In this document: piece after piece, positions 1-8,764 of the stretch
How positions within the stretch are numbered: position 1 is the first letter of the stretch
Layout: each line of letters opens with the position of its first letter
Virus record (IMG/VR): IMGVR_UViG_3300011115_000378
Location: 1 to 33,912 of that record
Direction: 5' to 3' (one strand)
From: a virus
Length of the DNA: 33,912 nt
Notes under the pieces: generated by a model
What the model saw: only the letters and a program-made list of their open reading frames with translations
Told to the model about the DNA's origin: nothing
Database searches by the model: none
Translations under genes and position numbers: made by a program

Positions 1-127
1 CCATTAGTGACAATACTAATACCATTGCTGATACCTGTGTTATTAAATGACATCAAGTTTTCAGCGTTGGCCACAGGATTGGTTTGATCCTGTGTGCTGT
101 ATGCTTCAATATATTGTCTGCCATAAC
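1..127. repeat. Terminal direct repeat (assembly overlap), left copy
   Basis: These 127 bases are identical to 33786-33912. The fibre reading frame continues perfectly when one copy is removed, so this is an overlap of a circular contig and not a biological duplication. A length of exactly 127 equals a common de Bruijn k-mer size. The physical ends of the packaged DNA cannot be inferred from it. Confidence 0.95.
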
Positions 128-2822
128 TGATGTTGTTGCTAGGCAACGGATTACCTGCTGTGTTGGTCAATGTGGCTGTTGTGCCGTTTAGCACCAAATA
201 ATCATTGCCAGCACTGTTTTCCAATATAATAACATCACTGCCGATATTTGCTGATTCTGGACTAAAACTTGCTACTAAACTATGTCCAGTAGTCCAATTC
301 TGTCCTTGTTTATTGGCAAAAAAACCAATTCTACTGCCATTGGCATTTAATGCCCAATTTTCAGTGGCTTCACTGAGAACTTGACTAGCAAGAGCAAAGG
401 CACCACCAGTGGTTTGAACATTGTTAAAACGGAAGTTACCTAATTTATCACCACTCACTGGTAATGTTAATCCACCACTGCCATTTATTGCTGAAGATGC
501 TGTGGTTTGGCTGATACTAACTGTCCAAGTAGATCCACTGCCACTGCCTGAAATATTAGCAGTAATTGTAGTTCCATTGGCAACACCCGTGCCATAAAGT
601 GTTTGACCCACTGCTACTCCACTGCCAGCAGTTTGTGTGCCAATGGTCAGTGTAGTTCCGCTGATGCTTGAACCTGTTGAAGTAAAACCTGATCTATAGT
701 TAGTGCTAATACCTACACTGGCACCAGCCTGGTTGTTAGTGTTTAATAAATTACCTGTAACACCTAATACTTGGCTGGAGTTAAAAGTGCCATCCATAAA
801 CACATAACTAGTACTATTAGTTTTATCTAATATATTAAAAGAGTTGCTTCTTAAAAAACTTGTTTCAAGATTTTGTTGAAATGACACTTGAAGACTGGTA
901 GCACTAGCAGGTGTGGCCACTGGCTGTGTTAAGAAACGCACGCCAGCACCTACATTATTAATACCATTACTCCAGTTTTCTGTGGCATATAATCTAACAA
1001 GGGCTGGAAAAGAACTCCATTGATCACTAAGCCAACCAGTGCTGGTATATCCAGTGCCTATTAGGTCAACTAATCCATTGGTTGAATTCACATTTAATGG
1101 TGTGGCTGCTGTGCCTCTGGCTGCTTCACCAATAATTGAATTTCTTGGAATGCCACTGGTTAAACTAGCACCATAATTTCTTAATACTAACGCTGTTCTA
1201 TCTGCAACTTTGTCTGTGTTATCAATGCTGATACCAGTTGATTGTCCTGAAGGACCGATAAGTTGATATACATCACCAGTGGCTTCACCAGCACCAGTTC
1301 TAATTGCACCTTTGACAATATTACCAGGAAAATCTACATTTGGATTATATCCAGTGATTGGTGCTAATGTTATAGCAGTATTACCATCACTGGCTTTGAT
1401 ATCATTGCCAAAAATAGTTAAATCACCTTCTACTGCAACATTTGTGCCAGTAAAAGTAAGATTTCTATTACCACCACTACTAAAAATTTCATTACCAACA
1501 ACAAATAAATCACCTGCTACAGTAACACTACCAGTTGTAGGTGTTAATGATAATGCTGTTGTTCCATCACTGGCTTTGATGTCATTGCCATTTATACGCA
1601 AGTCGCCAGCAGTGGTTAAATCACCAATGCTACTTAATGTCATTTTATTGGCATACGCGGCACCGGCCGCCATTAAACCAAAGTTCATTTCAAAGTCTTC
1701 ACTGCCCACAGTTAAATTAGTTGAATTAACAGCAATGTATCCAGAATCTTTGAATGTAGTAGCATCTGTTTGTCCTTGAAATGCCAAACTTGTTCCAAAA
1801 CCAACAACAGGTGCGCTGGCTGTTTGAGTTGCTTTTAACACCAATGCTCTTGGTGCAGAATTAGTAGCAGTTGAATCTCTTTGTATAAAAATTGCACTAT
1901 CAAGAACTCCTGTGCTAATACCTTGTCCAGTAACAGTTAAGTCACTGTCAATCTGTAAATTACCATCACCATCTAAAGTCATTTTATCGTCATAAAACGC
2001 ACCATTCTTCATTAAGCCAAAACCCATTACAAAGTTTTCGCTGCCTGGAGTAATATCAGTTGTTCTTACATTAAGATAACCTGCTCGTTCAAAATTACTT
2101 GCGGCAGTTTCTACTTCAAAGTCTAATAATGTTCCAAATCCAATTGCTGGTGTTCCAGTGCTGTCTGCTCTTAATGATAAAGCACGAGCCGAAGTATTGG
2201 TGTTGCTGGTATTTCTAACTGCAAATACTGGATTAGCATTAGCAGATTCCAAATACATAGTGCTTGCTGAGGCTGGATAAATGTTTAAGTCACCTGTGGT
2301 AGTTGAGATAGTTTGGTCATCAACAACACCAACTGTGATGTTACCAAACGTTGATCCACCGCCACCAGGCAATGCCCAAAAAATATTACCTGTGCCATCA
2401 GTGGTCAATACCTCATTGGCTGCTCCATCGGCATACGGGAATGTATAGTTAGGGAAAGCAGTGGTGCCATCTGCGTTCCAAAGCCAATCTCCATTTACAC
2501 TTCCAAAAACCGTGCCTGCTGTATGATGCCACCCTAATCCATATTGGCTCATTGACAATACACTATTATCATCACTAAACCCACCATTTAATGTAAGGTA
2601 AGTATTTCCAGATTGTAAAGTTAAAACACTGGGACTTGGATCACTGACTATAACTGGTGCTACACCACCAGTGACTTCTAAATTACCAGTGCTGTTGTTT
2701 ATACCTCCGCCTTTAATATCTATGTCGCCATCTGTGGCAATATTACCTGTGGCAGCATCTATTGTTGCCGCGGTGTCGCCTATTGCGAGACCAAATTTTA
2801 CTTTAAATTTTTCGTTACTCAT
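1..2822 (-). CDS. Large tail fibre protein, N-terminal 940 residues (gene continues across the circle junction)
   Basis: The ATG at 2822 has an AAGGA site about ten bases upstream. The frame stays open to position 1 and continues at 33785, ending with TAA at 33446; together this makes 1053 codons plus stop. The N-terminus (MSNEKFKVKFGLAIGDTAAT) is of a type common in marine phage fibres, probably the virion-binding part. Two related blocks of about 75 residues follow (roughly 1965-2190 and 1625-1855), sharing GFGT, GSE-F and KMTL motifs. After them come repeats containing GNDIKASDG. A Gly/Ser/Thr-rich beta insert at about 480-690 resembles one in the 403-aa adaptor. The protein is probably a trimeric receptor-binding fibre. 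It is the last large gene of the tail block, just after the 430-aa fibre-like gene. Function is inferred from composition, repeats and position. Confidence 0.85.
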   Translation of the reverse strand, partial: MSNEKFKVKFGLAIGDTAATIDAATGNIATDGDIDIKGGGINNSTGNLEVTGGVAPVIVSDPSPSVLTLQSGNTYLTLNGGFSDDNSVLSMSQYGLGWHHTAGTVFGSVNGDWLWNADGTTAFPNYTFPYADGAANEVLTTDGTGNIFWALPGGGGSTFGNITVGVVDDQTISTTTGDLNIYPASASTMYLESANANPVFAVRNTSNTNTSARALSLRADSTGTPAIGFGTLLDFEVETAASNFERAGYLNVRTTDITPGSENFVMGFGLMKNGAFYDDKMTLDGDGNLQIDSDLTVTGQGISTGVLDSAIFIQRDSTATNSAPRALVLKATQTASAPVVGFGTSLAFQGQTDATTFKDSGYIAVNSTNLTVGSEDFEMNFGLMAAGAAYANKMTLSSIGDLTTAGDLRINGNDIKASDGTTALSLTPTTGSVTVAGDLFVVGNEIFSSGGNRNLTFTGTNVAVEGDLTIFGNDIKASDGNTAITLAPITGYNPNVDFPGNIVKGAIRTGAGEATGDVYQLIGPSGQSTGISIDNTDKVADRTALVLRNYGASLTSGIPRNSIIGEAARGTAATPLNVNSTNGLVDLIGTGYTSTGWLSDQWSSFPALVRLYATENWSNGINNVGAGVRFLTQPVATPASATSLQVSFQQNLETSFLRSNSFNILDKTNSTSYVFMDGTFNSSQVLGVTGNLLNTNNQAGASVGISTNYRSGFTSTGSSISGTTLTIGTQTAGSGVAVGQTLYGTGVANGTTITANISGSGSGSTWTVSISQTTASSAINGSGGLTLPVSGDKLGNFRFNNVQTTGGAFALASQVLSEATENWALNANGSRIGFFANKQGQNWTTGHSLVASFSPESANIGSDVIILENSAGNDYLVLNGTTATLTNTAGNPLPSNNISYGRQYIEAYSTQDQTNPVANAENLMSFNNTGISNGISIVTN

Positions 2823-2842
2823 AATTCACACAATCCTTATGT

Positions 2843-4135
2843 TTAATCTAAACTAATTCTGGCTACAGTAAATGTAGTTGAATTAGTACTTGCTGGTGTA
2901 GCGAGGATACTTATTGTTCCTGCGCTTATACTAGCGGTGAATGTGGCTAATGCCGCAACACTTGTATACATTTCAGCGTATGTTGTTAGATACGCTGTAG
3001 TGCCTTTATAAAATGCCAGTGCTTCTAGCATTTGAATATTACCTGTGACATTATCAATAATTCTAATAACTGACTTTTGACTTGCTCTTGTAGTTCCACT
3101 AATAGGCACAGTTGCCGTTGAAGTTGTTGTAGTTGTTTGTGTGTTATAAGTTGAAATACCATCAACAGTGACTTGACCAAAAGCCACGCTGCTTGTTGTA
3201 GCAATATCCTGTGGTAAACTTAATGTCACTGCACCTGTGGGGCTACTGGCAATAACTTGATTGGCTGTGCCTGTAATACTGGTCACATTGCCTAAACTAC
3301 TAGCAGAAACCCATGACATTGCTCCACCAGTAGTGGACGCTAATACATAACCGCTGGCTGCCGGATATGCCTGCGGTAAAGTATAAGTTTGATTTGCAGG
3401 AGTAAAGCCAGCAAATAATTCTACATATCCACTAGTAACTCCAAATAAATGAACTTGTTTATCAAAATAAGCACCATTTCCATTTATTTCTGCGACTTTC
3501 TTTTCTATATTATTTCCATATGTATAAACATTAAATGATGTATCGTTGTCGCCAGGTGATACACTGCCAGACTCCCAATTCAATTTTCCCAATGAACCAA
3601 ATGATCCATTAGTAAGTGTGCCTTCTGCTAACATACCAACACCATAACCAACTGTAGGAGTTACAGCAGTGCCTGCTGTAGCGGCTATACGCAATGGATA
3701 TATTACACTATTGTTGACGGTATTATAAATGTTGTTAAACAAAGTTCCATTAACAACGTTATCTGTATAAAGAGCAGCATTTGTTGGACTGCTAAAACCA
3801 GTTTGTAATACATCAGCGTTATTACCAATATAAAGTTGTGTGCCGCTGGTAACAGCACTATTAAGATATAATGCTCCAGTGGTAGTAGTAATAGTATTGT
3901 CTGTGGCAACACCTATTGTGATATTACCCAACGTAGCACCAGCAAATGTTGGTGTTGCGGTAGTGGCAACATCTTGACCAATGTTGACTACAACATTACC
4001 TGTTGTGGGGTTTACTGTTACACCTACCCCGCCATTTACACTATAAACACTGCTGTTGACTAAGCCTGTGGTAAAACTTGTGGTATTACTGTATAAACTG
4101 GTTGAATTGGCACTTGATACTGTTCCTGTTGTCAT
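2843..4135 (-). CDS. Tail fibre or tail spike-like structural protein (430 aa)
   Basis: The ATG is preceded by TAAGGA at good spacing. The protein is rich in Thr, Ser, Gly, Asn and Val with repeated short beta-strand phrases. GNITIGVATDNTITTTTGALYL (about residues 70-90) closely resembles GNITVGVVDDQTISTTTGDL in the neighbouring 1053-aa fibre, so the two share a repeat family. A Gly-rich start (SVNGGVGVTVNPTTGNVVVN) and the repeated phrase QDVATTATPTFAG / QDIATTSSVAFGQ are typical of fibre shafts. It lies 20 bases upstream of the large fibre gene and 10 bases after the adaptor gene. It is probably a second fibre or a fibre-attachment protein; the exact role is not visible. Confidence 0.75.
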   Translation of the reverse strand: MTTGTVSSANSTSLYSNTTSFTTGLVNSSVYSVNGGVGVTVNPTTGNVVVNIGQDVATTATPTFAGATLGNITIGVATDNTITTTTGALYLNSAVTSGTQLYIGNNADVLQTGFSSPTNAALYTDNVVNGTLFNNIYNTVNNSVIYPLRIAATAGTAVTPTVGYGVGMLAEGTLTNGSFGSLGKLNWESGSVSPGDNDTSFNVYTYGNNIEKKVAEINGNGAYFDKQVHLFGVTSGYVELFAGFTPANQTYTLPQAYPAASGYVLASTTGGAMSWVSASSLGNVTSITGTANQVIASSPTGAVTLSLPQDIATTSSVAFGQVTVDGISTYNTQTTTTTSTATVPISGTTRASQKSVIRIIDNVTGNIQMLEALAFYKGTTAYLTTYAEMYTSVAALATFTASISAGTISILATPASTNSTTFTVARISLD

Positions 4136-4145
4136 AATTAATTCC

Positions 4146-5357
4146 TTACTTGATGTTGTATTGGCGATACTGTCGTGGTTGCCATACTGATGTTAAACGT
4201 GTGTGTCCACCACTCCATTTGCCTAGATTGTTTTGATCTTCAACAATGTTCCAAGCATTTTCATATTTTTGTTGATATACTGCGGCATCTTCTGCATTGT
4301 GGCGTTTGATATAATATTCACGCAGTGTGCTATATACATAACCTTCTGCCCATGTATTCAATACAGCATTGGTTTGAACAGTTTGATTTGTTAGTGTGAT
4401 ATCTGTGATTGTACCTGCTGTGGGAGTTGTTCCGCCTGTGGCAGTAAATGTAATGCCAGTACTACCAACTAAACTTGCTACTGTGTATACACCTGCACCA
4501 CCGCCTAAACTACCACTGCCTGCAGTAGCAATAATAGTATTACCAACGCTCAATCCACTATTACTGACCATGCCTGTGATACTGGCTGTCCAAGGACCAC
4601 TACCACTAATTGATCCCACAGTGCCAGTTGTGCTGATAACAGTATTTTGAACTGGACTAAACAACAATGGCCATGCTTTGTAGTAATACATGTTAATCAA
4701 ATCACCTTGAGCAATGTAAGGTAAGAATTGATACTTGTCATATACTTCACTGAATTTACCGCGGATAACTGCTGGCACGTTTACTGGTTGTAAGTATAAC
4801 TGTGCAATCATACCCTGTGTGATAATATCTCTGTCACCAATTCTATCATAGACAATCCATGGTCCAGTTTGGCTGGCAGCATTACCAGTTGTGCTAAACA
4901 CTAATGTGCCACTGACAGTGCCTGTGTTAGCCGTGTTCAATGTAATAGTGCTGCCAATACCACCACTGCCACTAATATTACTAACAACAGCACCTGTAGC
5001 AATACCAGTGCCGCTGACTACCATGTTAAGTTGTAATGCCTGTGCTGGCACTGAAGTTAATACAATGGTATAAGCACCACTACTGCCTGTGGCTGTAGCA
5101 GTAGTTGTAACTTGTTGTCCTTGTTTGAAAAACAATATGGGCTTGTTCATGTCTCCTGGAATAGGAATTCTACCATTGGCATCTGCTACGCCAATGTTTT
5201 CTGGTGCATATGGGTCACTGCGTAGTGCGGGCAGTTCAATGTTACGCATTGACAATTCTGCCATAAATATACATTTTTTGATTTCGGCGTCATTAGTTGA
5301 ACCAGTAAAGTCTTTGATAAAATCTACTAAGTCATTGGCTGAGGGGATTACAAACAT
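4146..5357 (-). CDS. Probable head-tail adaptor protein with two beta-domain inserts (403 aa)
   Basis: The start has a TAAGGAAATAG site. The N-terminal ~85 residues (MFVIPSANDLVDFIKDFTGS onward) and the C-terminal ~90 residues (an alpha-helical stretch with WAEGYVYSTLREYYIKRHNA) suggest a head-tail connector of the T7 gp11 / P22 gp4 functional type. This is inferred from size and position after the capsid block. Two Gly/Thr-rich beta modules interrupt it: about residues 86-160 (GTGIATGAVVSNISGSG) and about 235-325 (SGSGPWTASITGM to GGTTPTAGTITDITLT). The second is clearly related to part of the 289-aa protein at 15788-16657, and the first to an insert in the large fibre. An uninserted adaptor would be about 220 aa, so the inserts explain the unusual length. 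Confidence 0.6.
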   Translation of the reverse strand: MFVIPSANDLVDFIKDFTGSTNDAEIKKCIFMAELSMRNIELPALRSDPYAPENIGVADANGRIPIPGDMNKPILFFKQGQQVTTTATATGSSGAYTIVLTSVPAQALQLNMVVSGTGIATGAVVSNISGSGGIGSTITLNTANTGTVSGTLVFSTTGNAASQTGPWIVYDRIGDRDIITQGMIAQLYLQPVNVPAVIRGKFSEVYDKYQFLPYIAQGDLINMYYYKAWPLLFSPVQNTVISTTGTVGSISGSGPWTASITGMVSNSGLSVGNTIIATAGSGSLGGGAGVYTVASLVGSTGITFTATGGTTPTAGTITDITLTNQTVQTNAVLNTWAEGYVYSTLREYYIKRHNAEDAAVYQQKYENAWNIVEDQNNLGKWSGGHTRLTSVWQPRQYRQYNIK

Positions 5358-5373
5358 TTTCTATTTCCTTATT

Positions 5374-5934
5374 TTAACCTGTTCGTTGCGGATATGGTAC
5401 TGCAACTGGGATTGGTAATTTCCCGCCTGGATAACATACATAGGCAGGATATTCAGTTTCAACTACACGATAAAACTGTGCTTTCATAGTTCTATCATTT
5501 TTAAGTGCTGTCCAAGGAATACCACCAAAGTATTGATCACTGATACGAATACTAATAACTGTGGGCAACTCCATCCATTTGTATGTTAAATTACCATCAT
5601 CACCTATGGGTGCCATTGGATCTGGAATACCTAATTCTGCGGCATGTCTATAGTTTCTAACACGCTCTTTGACTTCTTCAATGTTTTGCTGTTCGCGGGT
5701 AATGAAGAACTTACCATCTTGACGTCCAGTAGTAACTTTGATGTTATTACCTTTGTTCCAACTTGTTCTGCTCCAATCACCTTTCATTGACTTATATAAG
5801 TCATCATTTTGCAATAACTTATCTGCTATGCCATTGTGATTGGTAATCATACCACCGTGATCTTGTCGGTAGTAGTTATAATTCTTTTCTGGATCTGTGT
5901 CGTCCAAATATTCTGGTCTATTAATATCATTCAT
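5374..5934 (-). CDS. Structural-region protein of unknown function (186 aa)
   Basis: I do not recognise this protein. The frame is open back to a TTG at 5961, but the ATG at 5934 (MNDINRPEYLDD) is preferred because the added residues are arbitrary and the upstream space is filled by a terminator and a [AC]TAAATA box. The protein is soluble and mixed charge, rich in Asp, Asn, Tyr and Trp, with no membrane segment. It has a Pro-rich tail (GGKLPIPVAVPYPQRTG). It is the first gene after the capsid terminator and precedes the adaptor, so a head-completion or connector-associated role is plausible. No strong Shine-Dalgarno site is visible before the ATG. Confidence 0.7.
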   Translation of the reverse strand: MNDINRPEYLDDTDPEKNYNYYRQDHGGMITNHNGIADKLLQNDDLYKSMKGDWSRTSWNKGNNIKVTTGRQDGKFFITREQQNIEEVKERVRNYRHAAELGIPDPMAPIGDDGNLTYKWMELPTVISIRISDQYFGGIPWTALKNDRTMKAQFYRVVETEYPAYVCYPGGKLPIPVAVPYPQRTG

Positions 5935-5941
5935 AGTTAAG

Positions 5942-5948
5942 TATTTAT
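5942..5948 (-). promoter_or_regulatory. ATAAATA box, candidate late-type promoter
   Basis: The minus-strand heptamer ATAAATA, within CATAAATAC, sits 8 bases before the ATG at 5934 and just downstream of the capsid terminator. That would restart transcription for the connector and fibre genes. It belongs to a set of eleven intergenic copies. Confidence 0.4.
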
Positions 5949-5970
5949 GCTGTTCAAACAAAGGCTCAGC

Positions 5971-5993
5971 AAAAAAGGGCCCGAAAGCCCTTT
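5971..5993 (-). terminator. Intrinsic terminator after the major capsid gene
   Basis: On the minus strand a perfect 7-bp stem AAAGGGC/GCCCTTT with a 6-base loop runs into six T residues (5976-5971). It begins about 28 bases after the capsid stop codon. This is the clearest transcription stop in the structural half and separates the packaging/capsid genes from the connector/fibre genes. Confidence 0.85.
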
Positions 5994-6021
5994 CTTGTAT
6001 TACATTTAATTCTATTAAGAA

Positions 6022-7194
6022 TTAAGGAGTAACGTCGCCTGCACCTAAGTTTACACGACTTACCAATGCCGCTGGGCGAGCACCTGGTAAAGAGGCTTGT
6101 GCTGTAGTGCCTGCTGTGATGTTGTTTAGAACGCCCACGCCTGCAGGGTTTCTGCAAATCAATGTACCTTCCATGATGAACTGATCCAATGAAGCGTCAG
6201 CATTACTGAATACTTCGTTGTTAGGACCTAGGTCACGTAGTGAACCCCACTGGATAACGTCTTCATTCAAGAAGAAGATTGCGTTAGCATTTACAGAATC
6301 CATGATCCAAGAATCAAAGATTTCGTATGTGTAGTTGAAGTCACCTTCATAAGTTTGAATTGTATCACCACGTGCTGAATCAACACGATTGATACCACGT
6401 GACTGAGCAATGTTATCGCTGATACTAGTGCGTAGACTTGTAGGAGCAACTACTGTGCGGATCTTAGCGTTGTAGCGTTGTTCAGCAACTGTTACCAATT
6501 GCTTGTATAATGCTGGGCTGAAGAACTGGTTAGTAAATGTTCCACTGTAGAACTGAGCACCGTTAGCATAAATCTGCAATGCGTTACTTGCTTGAACAGC
6601 AACGTCAGTAGATTCATTGTTGTAGAAAGAATCTAAACCGCTTGTTGTTCCAGAAGTTGTATTGAAAGATTGTGTGCCAGCGAATGAAGTCAATGAACCC
6701 ATACGACGACCAGTTTGACCACTTGGCAAGCCAGAGGCTGTGCCTGTTTGACCAGCATACTTAGTGCCGATTTGATCATTGCGAACCAATTGTAGTTCAA
6801 CGTCAAACATCAATTCAATCAATTGCTTGACTTCTTGATATGCTTGTGGATCACCACCAGATTGCATAACAGCGCGAGCAGTGCCGGAAGCGGCAATAAC
6901 TGTGCTGAAAATCTGTGTGTAGTTACCCAAGTTGTAACGCTGATTGCTCTGCGCTTGACTTGTAGCAACTGTAGCACCTTCAACCTGTGCTTGTACACCA
7001 GGTGTGCGATAGATGTCATCAGTCCATAAAGGCAAAGTTGAGTTAACTTTACGCTTCTTAGACATACACATGTTTAGAACAGGAGTATCATCTTTAACGC
7101 GGTTGGACACATCTAGGTCCAAATCTTTGACAACGATGTCGCTACCATATGCTGTAGTGCCGTTACCAATTTGACTTGTTGTAATTTCTGCCAT
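6022..7194 (-). CDS. Major capsid protein, SU10/DUF5309-like (390 aa)
   Basis: The ATG has a strong site (AAGGAG, six-base spacer), fitting a highly expressed gene. The N-terminal third carries features I associate with the SU10 MCP family (DUF5309; phages phiEco32/SU10): a PVLNM strand, LPLWTDD (about residues 54-60), then AQVEGATV and NYTQIFSTVIAASGTA (about 92-107), followed by helices with EVKQLIELMFDVELQLVRN. Length is right for that HK97-fold family. It forms the icosahedral shell. Its neighbours agree: the scaffold gene lies immediately upstream (20-bp gap) and a strong terminator immediately downstream. The family is named from remembered motif order. Confidence 0.88.
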   Translation of the reverse strand: MAEITTSQIGNGTTAYGSDIVVKDLDLDVSNRVKDDTPVLNMCMSKKRKVNSTLPLWTDDIYRTPGVQAQVEGATVATSQAQSNQRYNLGNYTQIFSTVIAASGTARAVMQSGGDPQAYQEVKQLIELMFDVELQLVRNDQIGTKYAGQTGTASGLPSGQTGRRMGSLTSFAGTQSFNTTSGTTSGLDSFYNNESTDVAVQASNALQIYANGAQFYSGTFTNQFFSPALYKQLVTVAEQRYNAKIRTVVAPTSLRTSISDNIAQSRGINRVDSARGDTIQTYEGDFNYTYEIFDSWIMDSVNANAIFFLNEDVIQWGSLRDLGPNNEVFSNADASLDQFIMEGTLICRNPAGVGVLNNITAGTTAQASLPGARPAALVSRVNLGAGDVTP

Positions 7195-7214
7195 TTTAGG
7201 CTCCTTAAATTAAA

Positions 7215-8378
7215 TTATCTACCTCTGCCCGACTTCAATCGTTGAAGTTGAGCCATTAAGAGGTTGTCTCCGGCTTTTTTGTCACCGGACTTGGCTTGTT
7301 CACGAAGTTTTTCAATGTTATCATTTGATCCTTTGCCAGTGTTGGAACTTCCTTTGCGACTAGTTAAAGCCGCCATAGAACTACCAGCACTCTTAGTAGA
7401 AGGTTTATCTCTATATCTTAGACCATCACGGACTAGGCTTAATAATGCTTCGTCACTGCTGATCAAATCTATATTTGGCACACCAGGAATTATTTCCTGT
7501 TTGGCGTGTGGCCACAACTTGCCTACCTTTTCACGTATTTCATTAAAGACATATTCATTTTTCAATTCCTTGTCTGTAAATGCTTTGCGTGAACTATCTA
7601 ACCTTTGGCTGACCTGCTGAGCACGAACCTGTCTAAACTGTTCCACTGCTGGCTGGATTTGATTAATCAAACCCTGTTGCTGGCGAATGTATTGTTCATT
7701 TTGATTCATACTTGCTTGGATACGGGCTCTTGCACCTGGATCCTGCGTTCTAGCCAATTGTTGTTGGAATGTAGTTTGATAATTTTGAGTTTTCAAAATC
7801 TCATCATACGCACCTTGCAACTTTGGTTGGATGGTAAACTCCATTGCTAGTGTTAAACCTTCCTGTCTGCTATAAGTCTCTTTTAGATACTCATCAAATT
7901 CAGCCTTTTGAACTTTAAGTTCTCTGGCTTCTTCATGTATTGCTGATCCTTGACCTAAAATACTTGCGGCTTTCTTAGCATCAATAACGACTTCTTTTCC
8001 ATTCTTCATGAACTTGAATTTAGCATTGGGATTAGTCTCCGCAAATTCAACAAAGTCAATTAACTCGTTTGCTTGAGAATCATTACTATCGGCGCTTACA
8101 GTTTCCTGGGCATCCGCTTCTTGACCGTCGCTGTCATATTCTGTGTCGTTGGTATCACCAACTTCGGCGTCAGCGTTTCCGCTGGGTGCCACAGGGTTAG
8201 ATGTTTCTTCTGCCACATCATCTACTCCTGTTGCAGTTGTTTCGGTAGCACCAATTTGATTACGCAGTGTGTTTTCACGCATTGCGGTCATTTTAGCGGC
8301 TATAGAATCCAAACTTGGGACTGCGCTTTGACCAGCGGCCGCACCAGTATCGGTGTTAGGACTTGTCGTTGTTTCCAT
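7215..8378 (-). CDS. Probable capsid scaffolding protein (387 aa)
   Basis: The start has an AAGGAAAATAA site. The protein has the classic scaffold build: a disordered acidic N-terminal region (about residues 45-105, very rich in Asp, Glu, Thr and Asn), a long Gln/Arg/Glu-rich helical or coiled-coil centre (about 160-270), and a basic Ser/Gly/Lys-rich C-terminus ending in a helix (NLLMAQLQRLKSGRGR). Such C-termini bind capsid subunits in P22-like systems. It lies between portal and capsid, the usual place. There is little sequence signature, so the call rests on position and architecture. It acts inside the procapsid and is expected to be absent from the mature virion. Confidence 0.75.
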   Translation of the reverse strand: METTTSPNTDTGAAAGQSAVPSLDSIAAKMTAMRENTLRNQIGATETTATGVDDVAEETSNPVAPSGNADAEVGDTNDTEYDSDGQEADAQETVSADSNDSQANELIDFVEFAETNPNAKFKFMKNGKEVVIDAKKAASILGQGSAIHEEARELKVQKAEFDEYLKETYSRQEGLTLAMEFTIQPKLQGAYDEILKTQNYQTTFQQQLARTQDPGARARIQASMNQNEQYIRQQQGLINQIQPAVEQFRQVRAQQVSQRLDSSRKAFTDKELKNEYVFNEIREKVGKLWPHAKQEIIPGVPNIDLISSDEALLSLVRDGLRYRDKPSTKSAGSSMAALTSRKGSSNTGKGSNDNIEKLREQAKSGDKKAGDNLLMAQLQRLKSGRGR

Positions 8379-8387
8379 TTATTTTCC

Positions 8388-8732
8388 TTAATTAATATCG
8401 GGCACTTCGTTAGTGCTTACGATACGGTTCTTTAAATAAACAGCCCGCTTAAGGCTGCTTACAAAATTGTCAATACCAGCAAGTTCATTGCTTACAGCAA
8501 TTCTTCTAGCATTGTCGTCTGGTTGATGACTGCGAATGGACGCTAATTCATCAGCAAGACTAAATTTAAAATGATGAACAAACATCGCGAGATCTTTGTT
8601 TTTCAATAATCCTTCAGCAAGACTACCATAATGTTTAACTTGGTCCTTTTGACTTGTAGTTAACTTACTGGGTTGACTTAGGTCAACTGTGAGTCTGCTG
8701 TTGTAAAATTCCACTGTGTCTTCGTTTATCAT
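8388..8732 (-). CDS. Small protein between portal and scaffold, function unknown (114 aa)
   Basis: The ATG at 8732 lies 32 bases after the portal stop; the gap holds a CTAAATA box. The protein is mostly helical and soluble: an N-terminal strand region with VEFYNSRLTVDL, then helices (VKHYGSLAEGLLKNKD, FKFSLADELASIRSHQ). No membrane segment or known motif is seen. The gene is followed 9 bases later by the scaffold ATG. Position suggests a role in head assembly, but I do not recognise a family. Confidence 0.72.
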   Translation of the reverse strand: MINEDTVEFYNSRLTVDLSQPSKLTTSQKDQVKHYGSLAEGLLKNKDLAMFVHHFKFSLADELASIRSHQPDDNARRIAVSNELAGIDNFVSSLKRAVYLKNRIVSTNEVPDIN

Positions 8733-8754
8733 ACTGTTCTATTCTATTATATGT

Positions 8755-8761
8755 TATTTAG
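8755..8761 (-). promoter_or_regulatory. CTAAATA box, candidate late-type promoter
   Basis: The minus-strand sequence GCTAAATAACAT lies in the 32-base gap between portal and the 114-aa gene, 22 bases before that ATG. The following TATAAT has no convincing -35 element. Confidence 0.4.
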
Positions 8762-8764
8762 CAA

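Noticed and set aside
1-127. Terminal direct repeat of a T7-like packaged genome
   Set aside because: Length equals a common assembly k-mer, and it falls inside a structural gene. True terminal repeats would normally be collapsed in an assembly.
5935-5961. TTG start for the 195-codon version of the gene after the capsid
   Set aside because: No ribosome site. The added residues lie between the terminator and the ATAAATA box, and ATG 5934 is available.
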